49,729 nt of DNA from Brasilonema sp. UFV-L1. Lineage in GTDB: Bacteria; Cyanobacteriota; Cyanobacteriia; Cyanobacteriales; Nostocaceae. Shown here in pieces: positions 1 through 9,272 of the stretch. The stretch spans positions 1-49,729 of the forward strand of contig NZ_QMEA01000034.1 of assembly GCF_012912105.1 (NCBI RefSeq). The letters are read 5' to 3'. Below the pieces are notes generated by a model that was not told the origin of the DNA, ran no database searches, and was given only the letters and a program-made list of their open reading frames with translations. Position numbers and translations under genes: made by a program. The first letter of the stretch is position 1. Each line of letters starts with the position of its first letter.

Positions 1-54
1 TTTTGAATTTTGAATTCCTCCGCAGGAGATCTCCCCACCTCCCTCTACTCCCGA

Positions 55-150
55 TTAGCCACCTGCGGCAAAAGTCACCATAATCATCACTGAAAGCAAA
101 AGACCAGGAACAAGTAGCAACACTAGCATGAAAAGATCGTGAAGAGTCAT
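55..150 (-). CDS. 31-residue single-pass membrane peptide
   Basis: This 31-residue ORF starts with ATG at 150 and ends with TAA at 55. It reads MTLHDLFMLV, then a hydrophobic stretch with a central Pro-Gly, and ends TFAAGG. A good ribosome binding site (AGAGGG) lies about 6 bases before the ATG. The layout of a short polar N-terminus, one membrane helix and a tiny tail resembles the small subunits of cyanobacterial photosystems, cytochrome b6f and NDH-1. I could not match it to any of the ones I know (PsaM, PsbM, PetN, PetG, PetL and Psb30 all differ). Function is unassigned. The start and reading frame are convincing. Confidence 0.55.
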   Translation of the reverse strand: MTLHDLFMLVLLLVPGLLLSVMIMVTFAAGG

Positions 151-254
151 TATTATTACCCTCTTGAAATTATTATTTCTAATGTAATCACTGCTATGGT
201 AGACTAACAATCACCAACACACTGTTAATAGAGCTGAATTTTTCATATTCGCCT

Positions 255-1490
255 TTACTCTGGCATACTCAGCCCCTTCAACGGTTGTGCTGCTTCTGCC
301 TGTGTCAGTCCTTGACTTTGAACTAGGACACCAAACCCACCAAGACCTAAAGGATCTAAAAGTTGATGCATTAGATCCCGGCGATGCAGCAATTGTGCAA
401 TAGATTGTTCTGTATAAGAGAGGGCAGCAATTCGTTCTCCTAATCCCAAAGCCATCAAAAACAATGCTTGCTCTATAAAGCCAACTTTATCTAATCCGCA
501 TCGCTCACCCCATCGTTCCAAAGCAGTAAAATCAACATGAGCCGTGATGTCCTGTTTCCCAATATTAATATACGGGTCATTATGGCGTTGATGATTGTAG
601 TAACACTGTAACGTACCTTGCGATCGCCTCGGATTATAATAACGACTGGCAGAATAACCATAATCAATCGTCAACACATATCCACGCTGCAAACAGTTTG
701 CCACAAAACCCAACCAATCCAAAGCAGCTAAATTCACCTCACTACGATAACCATCAGGATAATCACTAATCTTTATTCCTACCAAATCAAAATATTCCAC
801 AAGTCTGTGCGTAGAAGGTTCTCCCGTCACTTCTTGGAATGCAAAGTTTCCAGAATCCTCTTGAGTTCTGTGTGCGCTTGGGCGCTTGTCGGCGAAATGT
901 TCATCATCTTCTGTTTCCAGGCTTTCCAGACAAGACGTTGTCACATAAATTTCCTGCAATCGCCCTTGTTCTAAAACAAATTGATGCACTGGTAAAGCAT
1001 CCACCAACTCGTTAGAAAAAAAGCAGCCAGTGATAGACTGACTAGGTATTTCCTCCAAATTCAACCAACGTACAGAAAATTCTTGCAAACGTTGCTGTTG
1101 TTCCTGTCTTAAAACTGAAGACTTCTCTACAATCACATAATCTAGAGCATTCAAAAACTCAGGAGACTTCTGTTGAATATATTTAAGAATATCCAAAGCC
1201 AATAGTCCTTGACCAGCTCCCATTTCTACCAGAGAAAATGGTATCGGTTGTTCTAAAATTTCCCACATTTGGAGAAATTGCACAGCCAGTAACTCGCCAA
1301 AATCAGGACCAAGGTGAACAGAAGTGAAAAAATCACCTTTTTTTCCCAGGTTTAGTGCTTTCGTCGAATAGTAACCAAGTTCAGGATTATATAATACTAT
1401 ATCCATGTATTCAGCGAAAGTTATTCGCTTTTGGGTACTATTTGCAATACTATGTCTAATTATTTCATACAATGTGGTGTTGGAATCCAT
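255..1490 (-). CDS. MidA/NDUFAF7-type class I SAM-dependent methyltransferase
   Basis: This 411-residue protein is of the DUF185/MidA family. Its mitochondrial member NDUFAF7 methylates an arginine of the NDH-1 49-kDa subunit, the homologue of NdhH. Family hallmarks are visible: GKKGDFFTS and LGPDFGELLA near residues 48-68, the SAM-binding stretch VEMGAGQGLLALD near 88-100, and FFSNELVDALPVHQF near 155-170. The C-terminal half carries DYGY, again typical. A low-complexity charged stretch near residues 190-215 looks lineage-specific. ndhH lies about 700 bp away on the same strand with the VOC gene between, which fits a role in NDH-1 maturation, but the cyanobacterial substrate is inferred. Confidence 0.85.
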   Translation of the reverse strand: MDSNTTLYEIIRHSIANSTQKRITFAEYMDIVLYNPELGYYSTKALNLGKKGDFFTSVHLGPDFGELLAVQFLQMWEILEQPIPFSLVEMGAGQGLLALDILKYIQQKSPEFLNALDYVIVEKSSVLRQEQQQRLQEFSVRWLNLEEIPSQSITGCFFSNELVDALPVHQFVLEQGRLQEIYVTTSCLESLETEDDEHFADKRPSAHRTQEDSGNFAFQEVTGEPSTHRLVEYFDLVGIKISDYPDGYRSEVNLAALDWLGFVANCLQRGYVLTIDYGYSASRYYNPRRSQGTLQCYYNHQRHNDPYINIGKQDITAHVDFTALERWGERCGLDKVGFIEQALFLMALGLGERIAALSYTEQSIAQLLHRRDLMHQLLDPLGLGGFGVLVQSQGLTQAEAAQPLKGLSMPE

Positions 1491-1514
1491 TATAAATTTA
1501 TGAGTTATGAAACC

Positions 1515-1577
1515 AGTTATCAGTTATCAATGAACAACAATTTGATAACAGTTAACTGTTAACTGATAACTGATAAT
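1515..1577. repeat. Palindromic TAACTGATAACTG-type repeat
   Basis: The spacer downstream of the VOC gene is built from interleaved copies of CAGTTATCA and TGATAACTG around the perfect palindrome TAACAGTTAACTGTTA. It can fold into a long A+T-rich hairpin. Related repeats occur near 9855 and at 26756-26800 in this window. Such repeats are common between Nostocales genes. It may act as a terminator for the VOC gene. Confidence 0.6.
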
Positions 1578-1579
1578 TG

Positions 1580-1984
1580 TTAATTGTGAACTGTGTGGCG
1601 GTTAACTAAAGATACAAGAACGCCGTTTGGATCGCGGACGCGAGCAATTGTCTGTCCCCAAGGTTGAGCTTTCGGCACATCTAGTCCTATTGCTCCCACT
1701 GCGATCGCTTTCATGTAGGCGCTTGAAACATCAGGAGTGATTAATGATATCTGAATTAATGCAGGAGGTTGTTTAGGATCGTTGGGATGGAAGCCTTTGG
1801 GTAATAGCGTATGCGCTTCGCTGGTGGAAGAGAAAGCAAGAGTCGTGTCTCCGGTTTCCATTTCAGCCCACATAAATCGTCCTCGATCATCGAGAGTGCG
1901 ACGAACAAGACCAAATGCTTTCTCGTAAAATTCAACGGTCTTAACCACATCATCCACCCAAATGACTGTGTAACCAAACTTCAT
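1580..1984 (-). CDS. VOC (glyoxalase/bleomycin-resistance fold) family protein
   Basis: This 134-residue single-domain protein has the vicinal-oxygen-chelate pattern. It begins MKFGYTVIWVDDV..TVEFYEKAFG, a beta-strand then helix, and ends with RVRDPNGVLVSLV, the usual final strand with a metal-site-like region. Family members are metal-dependent lyases, dioxygenases or binding proteins, and the substrate cannot be told from this sequence. It stands alone, about 90 bp after the methyltransferase start. The start is the ATG at 1984, with GGAG-like bases just upstream (AAGGAGTAATAGTT before the ATG). Confidence 0.8.
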   Translation of the reverse strand: MKFGYTVIWVDDVVKTVEFYEKAFGLVRRTLDDRGRFMWAEMETGDTTLAFSSTSEAHTLLPKGFHPNDPKQPPALIQISLITPDVSSAYMKAIAVGAIGLDVPKAQPWGQTIARVRDPNGVLVSLVNRHTVHN

Positions 1985-2089
1985 AACTATTACTCCTTGT
2001 CATCGATGACAGGTATTAGTTTCCCAATCGAAGTGCGCGAATCCTAACCTCCTACAATTTACCACCAGACGAGTAGCGCTAGAAAGCAC

Positions 2090-2113
2090 AATTCCCAAGC
2101 TCAGACTTGGGAA
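2090..2113. repeat. Short hairpin repeat (TTCCCAAG..CTTGGGAA)
   Basis: TTCCCAAG and CTTGGGAA form an 8-bp stem around a short loop. It sits between the VOC gene and the ndhH terminator and looks like one of the dispersed palindromes of cyanobacterial genomes. No function can be read from it. Confidence 0.5.
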
Positions 2114-2160
2114 CGAGCAATTGAAGACAAAAATCCCGGTGACACGAACAAAGACAGCGC

Positions 2161-2196
2161 CTTTAACACTCCCACATAGCCGTGGGAGTGTTAAAG
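2161..2196 (-). terminator. Strong hairpin terminator of ndhH
   Basis: Perfect 15-bp arms (CTTTAACACTCCCAC and its complement) surround a 6-base loop, starting at the base next to the ndhH stop codon. The A/T-rich ends of both arms would give a U-rich tail in the ndhH transcript. This is a textbook intrinsic terminator and possibly bidirectional. Confidence 0.8.
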
Positions 2197-3381
2197 CTAC
2201 CGATCTACAGAACCCATAATGACATCAATACTACCCAAAATCACGACAATATCCGCCACCTTCATACCTTTGAGTAGATGAGGCAGAATTTGCAGATTAT
2301 TGAAATCTGCAGCGCGAATTTTCCACCGCCAAGGGAAGGGATTGTCATCACCAATCAAATAAATTCCCAGTTCACCTTTACCACTTTCTACACGAGAGTA
2401 AATTTCACCTTTAGGAATTTTGAAGGTGGGAGCAATTTTCTTGCTGACGTATTGATAATCAAAGCTATCCCACTCTGATTTTTTCCCTGCTGCTAAGCGC
2501 TTAGCTTCGAGGTTTTCATAAGGACCACCGGGAAGTCCTTTGATGGCTTGTTTAATAATTTTGACTGATTCGCGCATTTCCCGCATCCGTACCATATAAC
2601 GGGCTAGGCAATCACCAGCGGTTTCCCATTGCACATCCCAGTCGAAATCATCATAAGATTCATAGTGGTCAACTTTGCGCAAGTCCCACTTCACACCAGA
2701 AGCACGTAGCATTGGACCAGAAAGTCCCCAGTTAATAGCTTCTTCACGGGTGATGGTGCCAATTCCTTCAACACGACGCCGGAAGATCGGGTTATTGGTG
2801 ACTAAGCGCTCGTACTCGTCTATTTTAGGCACGAAGTAGTCGCAGAAGTCGAGACATTTGTCAACCCAACCATATGGTAAGTCAACTGCTACACCACCGA
2901 TACGAAAGTAGTTGTGATTTACCATGCGGTAACCTGTAGCGGCTTCCCATAAATCGTAAATCATTTCCCGTTCCCGGAATTGATAGAAGAAGGGAGTTTG
3001 AGCACCGACGTCAGCTAAGAATGGACCAAACCACAACAAGTGGTTGGCGATGCGGTTCAACTCTAGCATGATAACGCGGATGTAGCTGGCGCGTTTGGGG
3101 ACAGGAATGTCTGCCAGTTTTTCTGGGGCGTTAACAGTGACGGCTTCGTTGAACATCCCCGCCGCGTAGTCCCACCGACTCACATAAGGGACGTACATAA
3201 TGTTGGTGCGGTTCTCCGCAATTTTTTCCATTCCCCGGTGCAAGTAGCCAAGTACTGGTTCACAGTCAATGACATCCTCGCCATCCAGAGTGACAATTAG
3301 TCTCAGTACCCCGTGCATTGAGGGATGGTGGGGACCCATGTTCAGTACCATGGGTTCAGTGCGGGTTTCTAATCTTGCCAT
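2197..3381 (-). CDS. ndhH: NAD(P)H-quinone oxidoreductase subunit H (NDH-1 49-kDa subunit)
   Basis: This 394-residue protein is the thylakoid NDH-1 subunit homologous to NuoD/49-kDa. It lies at the base of the peripheral arm, next to the plastoquinone site, in cyclic electron flow and respiration. The N-terminal block [17 protein letters not shown] and [12 protein letters not shown] are diagnostic. The C-terminal [20 protein letters not shown] and the final [10 protein letters not shown] also match the family. Length equals that of other cyanobacterial NdhH proteins. It is transcribed alone here, as is usual in cyanobacteria, and is followed at once by a perfect hairpin terminator. Confidence 0.97.
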   Translation of the reverse strand: MARLETRTEPMVLNMGPHHPSMHGVLRLIVTLDGEDVIDCEPVLGYLHRGMEKIAENRTNIMYVPYVSRWDYAAGMFNEAVTVNAPEKLADIPVPKRASYIRVIMLELNRIANHLLWFGPFLADVGAQTPFFYQFREREMIYDLWEAATGYRMVNHNYFRIGGVAVDLPYGWVDKCLDFCDYFVPKIDEYERLVTNNPIFRRRVEGIGTITREEAINWGLSGPMLRASGVKWDLRKVDHYESYDDFDWDVQWETAGDCLARYMVRMREMRESVKIIKQAIKGLPGGPYENLEAKRLAAGKKSEWDSFDYQYVSKKIAPTFKIPKGEIYSRVESGKGELGIYLIGDDNPFPWRWKIRAADFNNLQILPHLLKGMKVADIVVILGSIDVIMGSVDR

Positions 3382-3716
3382 AAAAACAGTGTTCTCCGGT
3401 TTGGAAAAATTTTAAAATTGAACCGTGCAGGCGAGGACTTTTGCCCAGAGAGGGTTCTCGATGACAGTTACCTTGGAGGCTTTCCCTCCAGGGCAAACAG
3501 TCCGTCCCGTTCTTGCAAAGTGGAGGACAGTGCTGTGGGGAGATTCTCTCCGTTGTAGGCGGAACGCCTTCCCGTAGGGTAGCAATTGTCCGTTTGATCG
3601 CAACAGAGCGCGGAGTAAGCGGTAAGCTGGAGAGAGGTTGGCAGTTGAGGGTTTTTGTTTGATGTTTCGTTTTATTGCACTTACTCAACTATTATATGGA
3701 GCATGAGGTCCAAGGA
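3382..3716. other. Divergent spacer between ndhH and rsmH with repeat sequence
   Basis: The spacer holds the promoters of the two divergent genes. Its middle part (about 3440-3600) contains dispersed cyanobacterial repeat sequence of the type GGAACGCCTTCCCGTAGGG and short hairpins such as GGAGGCTTTCCCTCC. I see no convincing coding region. The minus-strand reading frames across it are low-complexity. Confidence 0.5.
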
Positions 3717-4586
3717 ATGAAGGCACAAGAATTTTTTCATGTGCCTGTTTTGGGTAGGGAGGTTGTTGAGGGTTTGGCTGTGCGTCCCGGTGGGCATTAT
3801 TTGGATGCAACGGTCGGCGGTGGCGGTCACACTCGCCTTATTCTTGAGGCTGCGCCCGATGTGCAGATAACCGCTCTTGACCAGGATGAGGAGGCTTTGG
3901 CAGCGGCGCAAAAGATATTAGCTGTGTTTCATGAGCGTGTAAAATTTATTCATGTCAACTTTGCAAATTACGAATTTTCACCGAATAAGTTCCACGGAAT
4001 TATTGCTGATTTGGGCGTTAGTTCTCATCATCTAGATACGTCGGAACGAGGTTTTAGTTTTCGCGCCCAAGCAAATTTGGATATGCGGATGGACAGGCGA
4101 CAATCTTTGACGGCGGCTGATGTGATTAATGACTGGGATGAAGCTGAACTGGCAAATATTTTCTTTAAATATGGTGAAGAAAGGTTGTCACGGCGCATCG
4201 CTAGACGTATTGTTGAACAACGTCCATTTCATCAGACAACTGAATTAGCACAGGCGATCGCCTATTGTGTTCCCCCAAAATATCGTTACGGCAGAATTCA
4301 CCCAGCGACGCGTGTTTTTCAAGCGTTGCGAATTGTCGTCAATGACGAGCTAAAATCTTTAGAAACTTTCTTAAACAAAGCACCGAATGCTCTTGTACCA
4401 GGTGGCAAAATTGCAATTATCAGCTTTCACAGCTTAGAAGACCGCATAGTCAAACATAGTTTCAAAGATTCCCCTTTATTAAAGGTCTTGACGAAAAAGC
4501 CGATAGAAGCACAAGAAGAGGAAATTGTCAAGAATCCCCGCGCTCGTTCTGCAAAGTTGAGGATAGCACACAGAGAAGATATTTGA
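3717..4586 (+). CDS. rsmH: 16S rRNA (cytosine-1402-N4)-methyltransferase
   Basis: RsmH (MraW) N4-methylates C1402 in the decoding centre of 16S rRNA using SAM. The protein shows [18 protein letters not shown] at the N-terminus, the SAM motif [41 protein letters not shown], and the C-terminal [16 protein letters not shown], all diagnostic. I chose the ATG at 3717 ([12 protein letters not shown]), about 290 residues, because family members begin a few residues before HVPVL and GAGG lies 8 bases upstream. In-frame TTG at 3675 and ATG at 3696 are alternatives. Unlike in many bacteria, no division or cell-wall gene follows. Confidence 0.95.
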   Translation: MKAQEFFHVPVLGREVVEGLAVRPGGHYLDATVGGGGHTRLILEAAPDVQITALDQDEEALAAAQKILAVFHERVKFIHVNFANYEFSPNKFHGIIADLGVSSHHLDTSERGFSFRAQANLDMRMDRRQSLTAADVINDWDEAELANIFFKYGEERLSRRIARRIVEQRPFHQTTELAQAIAYCVPPKYRYGRIHPATRVFQALRIVVNDELKSLETFLNKAPNALVPGGKIAIISFHSLEDRIVKHSFKDSPLLKVLTKKPIEAQEEEIVKNPRARSAKLRIAHREDI

Positions 4587-4611
4587 GTTGAAATCTGTTC
4601 ATGCACATCTG

Positions 4612-4643
4612 CCCACAAGGGGTGATTCAAGCCCTACTTGTGG
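4612..4643. repeat. Hairpin downstream of rsmH
   Basis: CCCACAAGGGG pairs imperfectly with CCCTACTTGTGG about 25 bases after the rsmH stop. There is no T-run, so it may be a dispersed palindrome or a weak terminator between the convergent rsmH and petJ genes. Confidence 0.35.
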
Positions 4644-4726
4644 ACGGAATATTGTTCTGAGGAAAGTTAAAACGTTGCTCGTTGTGTAACTCTTCCTGAT
4701 AACATTAGAGCGTCAGATTGTTCAGT

Positions 4727-5062
4727 TCATTTCCATCCCTTATCAGCTTTTTCCAGTACGTATGCTGTGACATCTTCAATTTGTACAGGTTTCAAACGAC
4801 CTTTGAAGGAGGGCATGGCATTTTTACCTTTTGTCACTTGAGTGATAATAGCTTCCTCTGAGTACATGCCATACTTTTCCAAAGCGTCTTTCTTCAAGGT
4901 TTTGTTAGCTTGAACCAGGTTTTTCCCACCCGCATGACAAGAAACGCAATTAGCACTGAAGATTTTTGCTCCTTTTACTGCATCTCCTGCAAGCGCTGGA
5001 CGATTGAAGGCGAACGTGAAAATTGCTATGCCCAACAACAATACTGAAAGAATTTTTTTCAT
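4727..5062 (-). CDS. petJ: Cytochrome c6 (soluble lumenal electron carrier)
   Basis: This 111-residue precursor has a Sec signal peptide ([19 protein letters not shown]) for export to the thylakoid lumen or periplasm. The haem-binding CVSCH follows a conserved SAN, and the axial methionine lies in [10 protein letters not shown]. It carries electrons from cytochrome b6f to photosystem I or cytochrome oxidase, replacing plastocyanin when copper is short. The C-terminus [13 protein letters not shown] is typical of c6. It lies downstream of cpcE on the same strand with a 166-bp gap, so it probably has its own promoter. Confidence 0.95.
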   Translation of the reverse strand: MKKILSVLLLGIAIFTFAFNRPALAGDAVKGAKIFSANCVSCHAGGKNLVQANKTLKKDALEKYGMYSEEAIITQVTKGKNAMPSFKGRLKPVQIEDVTAYVLEKADKGWK

Positions 5063-5228
5063 GCCGTGTTCTCTCTACAAAAAAGGCTTATTCGGTAGAA
5101 TCTCCTTCATAATTTTCTTGTTCATTGCACTTGGCGTCAAAAGACAAGCTGTCATACTTCTTTGAGGGTATCATTTCTTTATGGGGATGCATTCTGGGTT
5201 CTGTGTTCCTACTGTGTGGTCTTCTTAA

Positions 5229-6056
5229 TCAAAGTAACCCATCCATTAATGTCATCACCCGAATAGCACCCTCGGATAATTCGTTGGCAGGTGACATATA
5301 AATCTGGTGTTCCAAAAGTCCTTTGAGCGCAATCAGTTTTAAACTGTTTTCAGCAAGGGTTTGAGCGATCGCCTCTGCTGCTGGCAAGTATCCAATGGCA
5401 CCCAAGTCTGCAAGTGCGGTTCGCCGCAGTTGCAAATCTTGTTCTGTCAACGCTTGTACCAGGCGTTCTCCATAGATCATATCCTGAGTTAACTGGTACA
5501 TGGCTCGTGCTGCAGCATACTGAATTCGCTCGATTGGATGATCCAAAAATGGTTGAATCAAGGGAACAGCAATCGTTGCTCCTAAAGTTCCTAGTGCTTC
5601 TAAAATAGCATCGTAGGGTTGAGAGAAGTCTGGCTGATTGCTGACAAGTTGTTCTCCTTGCAAGCCTGCTTTAAGTAGCGAAATCAGATTAGGGATACAA
5701 ACTGGATCGCCTAGCATCTCTAACGATTGGGCTGCGGCTTCTCGCACATAAAAATCGGAACAGTCTAAAGACTGAATCAGTGGTGGTACTGCTTTTTGAT
5801 CGCCTAACTTGCCTAATGCCCTAGCAGCATTTCGTCGCAGTGGATATCCACCATCTTCTGTGCGATCGGCTTCGTCTTTTAATGCTTGAATCAAAACTGA
5901 AACTGCTGCGGTTTCTCGTACTCGAAACCTACCTAACCACCAAGCTGCATACACCCGCAAGCCTAAGTCGTCTCCTTGGAGGTTGGCGATCGCCGCTTCG
6001 ATAGTTAAAGATTCTGTGCTACTTGATTTCTCCGGTTCAAATGTGTCAAAATCCAT
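5229..6056 (-). CDS. cpcE: Phycocyanin alpha-84 phycocyanobilin lyase, CpcE subunit
   Basis: This 275-residue protein consists of HEAT/PBS-lyase repeats, for example LRVYAAWWLGRFRV, LRRNAARALGKLGD and YVREAAAQSLEMLGDP. CpcE works as a heterodimer with CpcF to attach phycocyanobilin to Cys84 of CpcA. The N-terminal acidic tail followed by LTIEAAIANLQGDDLGLRVYAAWWLG is characteristic of CpcE rather than CpcF. It is the last gene of the cpc cluster. No cpcF follows, and the next gene is petJ. The partner must lie elsewhere, or this is a divergent relative. A hairpin at 6169-6213 separates it from the upstream linker gene. Confidence 0.88.
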   Translation of the reverse strand: MDFDTFEPEKSSSTESLTIEAAIANLQGDDLGLRVYAAWWLGRFRVRETAAVSVLIQALKDEADRTEDGGYPLRRNAARALGKLGDQKAVPPLIQSLDCSDFYVREAAAQSLEMLGDPVCIPNLISLLKAGLQGEQLVSNQPDFSQPYDAILEALGTLGATIAVPLIQPFLDHPIERIQYAAARAMYQLTQDMIYGERLVQALTEQDLQLRRTALADLGAIGYLPAAEAIAQTLAENSLKLIALKGLLEHQIYMSPANELSEGAIRVMTLMDGLL

Positions 6057-6168
6057 AATATTTCTGACTTCAATTATGAATTATAAAATAAAAACTTTTT
6101 TAAAAATTGGATTTTCAAAATCTACCACATATATACACAGATTATCCGTGATATTTTCGGTGACAAAG

Positions 6169-6213
6169 AATCGGCAATCAGCAGTAAAAACTATCTACAG
6201 CTGATTGCCGATT
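6169..6213 (-). terminator. Hairpin between rod linker gene and cpcE
   Basis: Perfect 14-bp arms (AATCGGCAATCAGC and its complement) enclose a 17-base loop. In the transcript direction (minus strand) the stem is followed by TCTTTGTC. It is placed to attenuate transcription between the abundant linker mRNA and the low-level lyase mRNA. Confidence 0.6.
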
Positions 6214-6250
6214 GTGGTTTTTGCCACCAAAAAACACTACCCGATGATCA

Positions 6251-7102
6251 CTACAACGGCGTAATGCTGGCAATCTTGCCCCCTTCACGTTGTACCCGTT
6301 GCATGTAATCTGATAGCTGTTCATAAGGAATGACAACAGCTTTGTTACTGCGGCGTACACGCGGATATTTGGGGGTTAGAATAGCAGACACTTCTACACG
6401 GTATAGGCGGCGATCGCCATAAATTGTTGAGCCACCGAAAGCAGTATTAGGAGTCACTCCTTTACCTGAAGGACGATAGCCAAAGCCTGGGCTACCTGGT
6501 GCTACAACGGCCGTTGCGGTATTACGTCCTAATTCTGTGACGAGGTGTGGACTGTTACCAGCAAACTGAGCGCGATCGCTGTTAGCATAACCGCGATACA
6601 GTTGGAACATCCGGCTAAACCCAACGGTTTTCTGACCGGTTTGAGTTGCGAAGCCACGATAATATGGCACAATATTTTCACCAAAGTTTGCTTGATACTC
6701 AGGTGAATCTATGTAGGAATCAATATCGGCTTCGTAACCTTTGTTTTGATACAAATCCAAGTGAGTGATGATTTCAGCTTCATCATATGGTGCCCGACCT
6801 AACAAGTGCTTATAATTGAGCTCGATGGTTCGGGTTTGGAAACTGTTATAGAAAAACTTAGATTTGTACAGTTCTGATTTAGCAACCTGCCGCACAAATT
6901 CTTGCACGGTTATCTTGCCATTTGCCAGAAGCGACTCAATACTGGTGAGGCGTTCCGATTTCATTAAATAATCATTGCCCAACAACTGACGATAGACAGC
7001 CATAATGACATATGGAACATCCGCGCTGCTACGCAGTTCTACAGGGGAAAAATCACTAAAGGCTGAGGTTCCAAGGCGGGATGCTTCTGTTGTAATAGCC
7101 AT
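6251..7102 (-). CDS. cpcC: Phycobilisome rod linker polypeptide (CpcC type, distal copy)
   Basis: This 283-residue rod linker has an N-terminal pfam00427 linker domain (about residues 20-180, including [28 protein letters not shown]-like [25 protein letters not shown] and [11 protein letters not shown]) and a C-terminal CpcD-like domain ([33 protein letters not shown]). It joins phycocyanin hexamers in the phycobilisome rod. It lies 77 bp after a second, similar linker gene, so two linkers define two rod positions. The spacer between them carries TTTGTC/CAATGACTCATGA repeats seen elsewhere in the operon. Confidence 0.93.
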   Translation of the reverse strand: MAITTEASRLGTSAFSDFSPVELRSSADVPYVIMAVYRQLLGNDYLMKSERLTSIESLLANGKITVQEFVRQVAKSELYKSKFFYNSFQTRTIELNYKHLLGRAPYDEAEIITHLDLYQNKGYEADIDSYIDSPEYQANFGENIVPYYRGFATQTGQKTVGFSRMFQLYRGYANSDRAQFAGNSPHLVTELGRNTATAVVAPGSPGFGYRPSGKGVTPNTAFGGSTIYGDRRLYRVEVSAILTPKYPRVRRSNKAVVIPYEQLSDYMQRVQREGGKIASITPL

Positions 7103-7179
7103 TTCAAAAAATCTCCTTCTTAACTAAGTTCATCATTTGTCATCTCTGTTTTGTCTTTTGACCAATGACTCATGATTCA

Positions 7180-7995
7180 CTAAGAAAGTGTAATGCTCAT
7201 GACTTTGAAGCCTTTGAGATTCAGTTGTTGCAACTTGCTAGAAAGTTGCTCAAAGGGTACAACAACTTCAGTGGTAACACGCCGGATAACAGGCGATTTA
7301 GCAGACGGCGGCTGCATGACTCGCAGTCGGTAAGTACTTCCGCCACGACTACCTGATGAGATACCTGTCAATGAGCCACTGGAGGCTGCATATATGGGTG
7401 AGGCAGTATTTTGAGCTATTTCGCGAGTCAGCCGTCCTTGATTTTGTTTTTGGGCGCGATCGCTACTGGAGTACCCCCGGAACAGTTGGAACATCCGGCT
7501 AAACCCAACGTTTTTTTGCCCTACTTGAGTCGTAAAGCCTAAATGGTAAGGCACTACGTTTTCGCCAAAATTCTGTTGATATTCTAGTGAATCAATGTAG
7601 GAATCAATATCTGCTTCAAAACCACTTTCATCCAATATTTGGCTGTGATGAACCATTTCACTGTAATCGTTTGGGGCCCGACCAAGCAAATGCTTGAAGT
7701 TCAGTTCAATGGTGCGGTAACGATAGCAATTTTCAACAAACCTCTCGCGGTATAAATCCGACTTGGCAACTTGTCGTACAAACTCGCGAACTGAAATTTC
7801 GCCGCGCTTCAGTTGGGATTCAGGCACTACGAGTCGCTCACTTTCCATCACATAGGAGTTGCCCAACACCTGTCGATAGACAGCGCGGATGACAACCTCA
7901 ATTTCTTCTGCACTGTCATCAGAGTGCAATTCTACCCATGCTGACGATTCGCTCGGTGTAATTCCTAATCGTTCTGAACCAGCAAAAACTGCCAT
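7180..7995 (-). CDS. cpcC: Phycobilisome rod linker polypeptide (CpcC type, proximal copy)
   Basis: This 271-residue linker has the same layout as its neighbour. A pfam00427 domain covers about residues 28-185 ([59 protein letters not shown]), and a CpcD-like domain lies near 215-271 ([33 protein letters not shown]). The two linkers are clearly paralogous but differ in the N-terminus and in the interdomain region, which is shorter and Ser/Gly-rich here. It follows cpcA after an attenuator-like hairpin, so it is probably made at lower level than CpcA and CpcB. Confidence 0.93.
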   Translation of the reverse strand: MAVFAGSERLGITPSESSAWVELHSDDSAEEIEVVIRAVYRQVLGNSYVMESERLVVPESQLKRGEISVREFVRQVAKSDLYRERFVENCYRYRTIELNFKHLLGRAPNDYSEMVHHSQILDESGFEADIDSYIDSLEYQQNFGENVVPYHLGFTTQVGQKNVGFSRMFQLFRGYSSSDRAQKQNQGRLTREIAQNTASPIYAASSGSLTGISSGSRGGSTYRLRVMQPPSAKSPVIRRVTTEVVVPFEQLSSKLQQLNLKGFKVMSITLS

Positions 7996-8069
7996 ATTTG
8001 CCTCCCTATTTCAACTGTCTACTTGACAATTTTTCCAAGGTATAGTACTTGCCTAATCCTAATAAAACA

Positions 8070-8128
8070 GCCCGGTAGAGTGAACAACTAATCATCAACT
8101 GATGGCAAAGCTGTTTACCCTACCGGGC
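8070..8128 (-). terminator. Attenuator-like hairpin after cpcA
   Basis: Arms of 17 bases (8070-8086 and 8112-8128, core CCCGGTAG/CTACCGGG) pair with two mismatches around a 25-base loop, 12 bp beyond the cpcA stop. In transcript direction the stem is followed by TGTTTTATTAG. Hairpins here are known in cpc operons, where they make the cpcBA message more abundant than the full-length one. Confidence 0.65.
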
Positions 8129-8140
8129 CAAGCGTGTTTA

Positions 8141-8629
8141 TTAGCTTAGAGCGTTAATGGCGTAGTCGATGTAAGAGTTAGCTTCTACTGCAGGATCTCC
8201 GCTGAGACCGTGGTTAGCTTTGATGTACTTGAGTGCTTCAATGTACCAGCTAGGAGACAATTCAAATGTCTTGTTGATTTCAGCGATTCCAGAAATCAAG
8301 TAGTCATCCAATGGACCTGTACCACCAACAACTAGGCAGTAGGTGACCATCCGCAGATAGTAGCCGATGTCACGAGCGCACTTTGCCTTACCTGTTTGGG
8401 TGGAGGCGTAGTTAGCACCTTGCATTTGGGTGGTGTAGGGGAACTTTTGGTAGACTGCGTTTGCAGCGCTGTCAGCCAGAGACTGTCCTTTAGAGGTCAG
8501 AGCTTTAGCAGCTTCCAAGCTAGCTGCTGCTTGACGGAAACGACCAAAAGCAACTTGGAGTTCTGTGCTGCTCAGGAAACGTCCTTGGGAATCAGCAGCT
8601 GATACGGCTTCAGTGAGTGGGGTTTTCAT
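8141..8629 (-). CDS. cpcA: C-phycocyanin alpha subunit
   Basis: This 162-residue light-harvesting subunit binds one phycocyanobilin at Cys84, within [14 protein letters not shown], and pairs with CpcB into rod trimers and hexamers. It starts [20 protein letters not shown] and ends [11 protein letters not shown]. The segment [23 protein letters not shown] separates phycocyanin alpha from phycoerythrocyanin alpha (PecA), which has RDIDHYLR here. It lies 124 bp after cpcB with an apparent GAGAAA binding site. Confidence 0.96.
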   Translation of the reverse strand: MKTPLTEAVSAADSQGRFLSSTELQVAFGRFRQAAASLEAAKALTSKGQSLADSAANAVYQKFPYTTQMQGANYASTQTGKAKCARDIGYYLRMVTYCLVVGGTGPLDDYLISGIAEINKTFELSPSWYIEALKYIKANHGLSGDPAVEANSYIDYAINALS

Positions 8630-8753
8630 TGGTTTAGTTTCTCTTTTGTTGTTTTACAAAGTTTTGCTTGAAAGCTATTTTGTCTTTTGTCATTTGCCTT
8701 TTGTCTGTTGTTCATGACTCTTGACCAATGACTTATGACTCATGAACCTTAGA

Positions 8754-9272
8754 TTAGGCAACAGCAGAAGCCGCACGATCAAAGTAGCTAGCAACTTCTG
8801 ACATCAGCGCGCTGCAATCTCCTCTGGTGATACCGTTGGTGTCACCTGCAATTGCAAGAGCTGCGTCTTTCATTTTTTGAACACCCGTTGCCACTGAAGC
8901 ACCAGGGGTTCCCAGCGCCAAATAAGTTTCTCTCAGACCGTTCAGACAGCGGTCTTCCAGTACACTGGCATCTCCAGAAAAAATAGCGTAGGTGATATAG
9001 CGCAGGATGATTTCCATATCGCGCAAGCAAGCTGCCATCCGACGGCTGGTATAAGCGTTGCCACCAGGAGCGATCAGTTGGGGTTGTTCAGCAAACAGAG
9101 CGCGAGCAGCATCAGCAACAATCTTGGAGGAGTTGCTGGTAATGCGGTTAACGGTATCCATCCGCTTGTTGCCATCTGCAACCATTGCTGTCAGAGCATC
9201 TAGTTGACTACCGCTTAGGTATTCACCACGTGCATCAGCTTGAGAAACAACTTTTGCAAATGCGTCTAACAT
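8754..9272 (-). CDS. cpcB: C-phycocyanin beta subunit
   Basis: This 172-residue subunit, the usual length, binds phycocyanobilin at Cys82 (MAACLRDME) and Cys153 (RGDCSALM). Asn72, the site of conserved gamma-N-methylation, is present. It begins [20 protein letters not shown] and ends DRAASAVA. It is the first gene of the operon and has a good TAGGAGA ribosome binding site in the bases before the ATG at 9272. The long upstream region (to about 9697) should hold the strong light-regulated promoter. Confidence 0.97.
   Translation of the reverse strand: MLDAFAKVVSQADARGEYLSGSQLDALTAMVADGNKRMDTVNRITSNSSKIVADAARALFAEQPQLIAPGGNAYTSRRMAACLRDMEIILRYITYAIFSGDASVLEDRCLNGLRETYLALGTPGASVATGVQKMKDAALAIAGDTNGITRGDCSALMSEVASYFDRAASAVA

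Noticed and set aside
8141-8629. Phycoerythrocyanin alpha subunit (PecA)
   Set aside because: The chromophore region reads [10 protein letters not shown] as in CpcA, not the PecA form, and no pecE/pecF follows.
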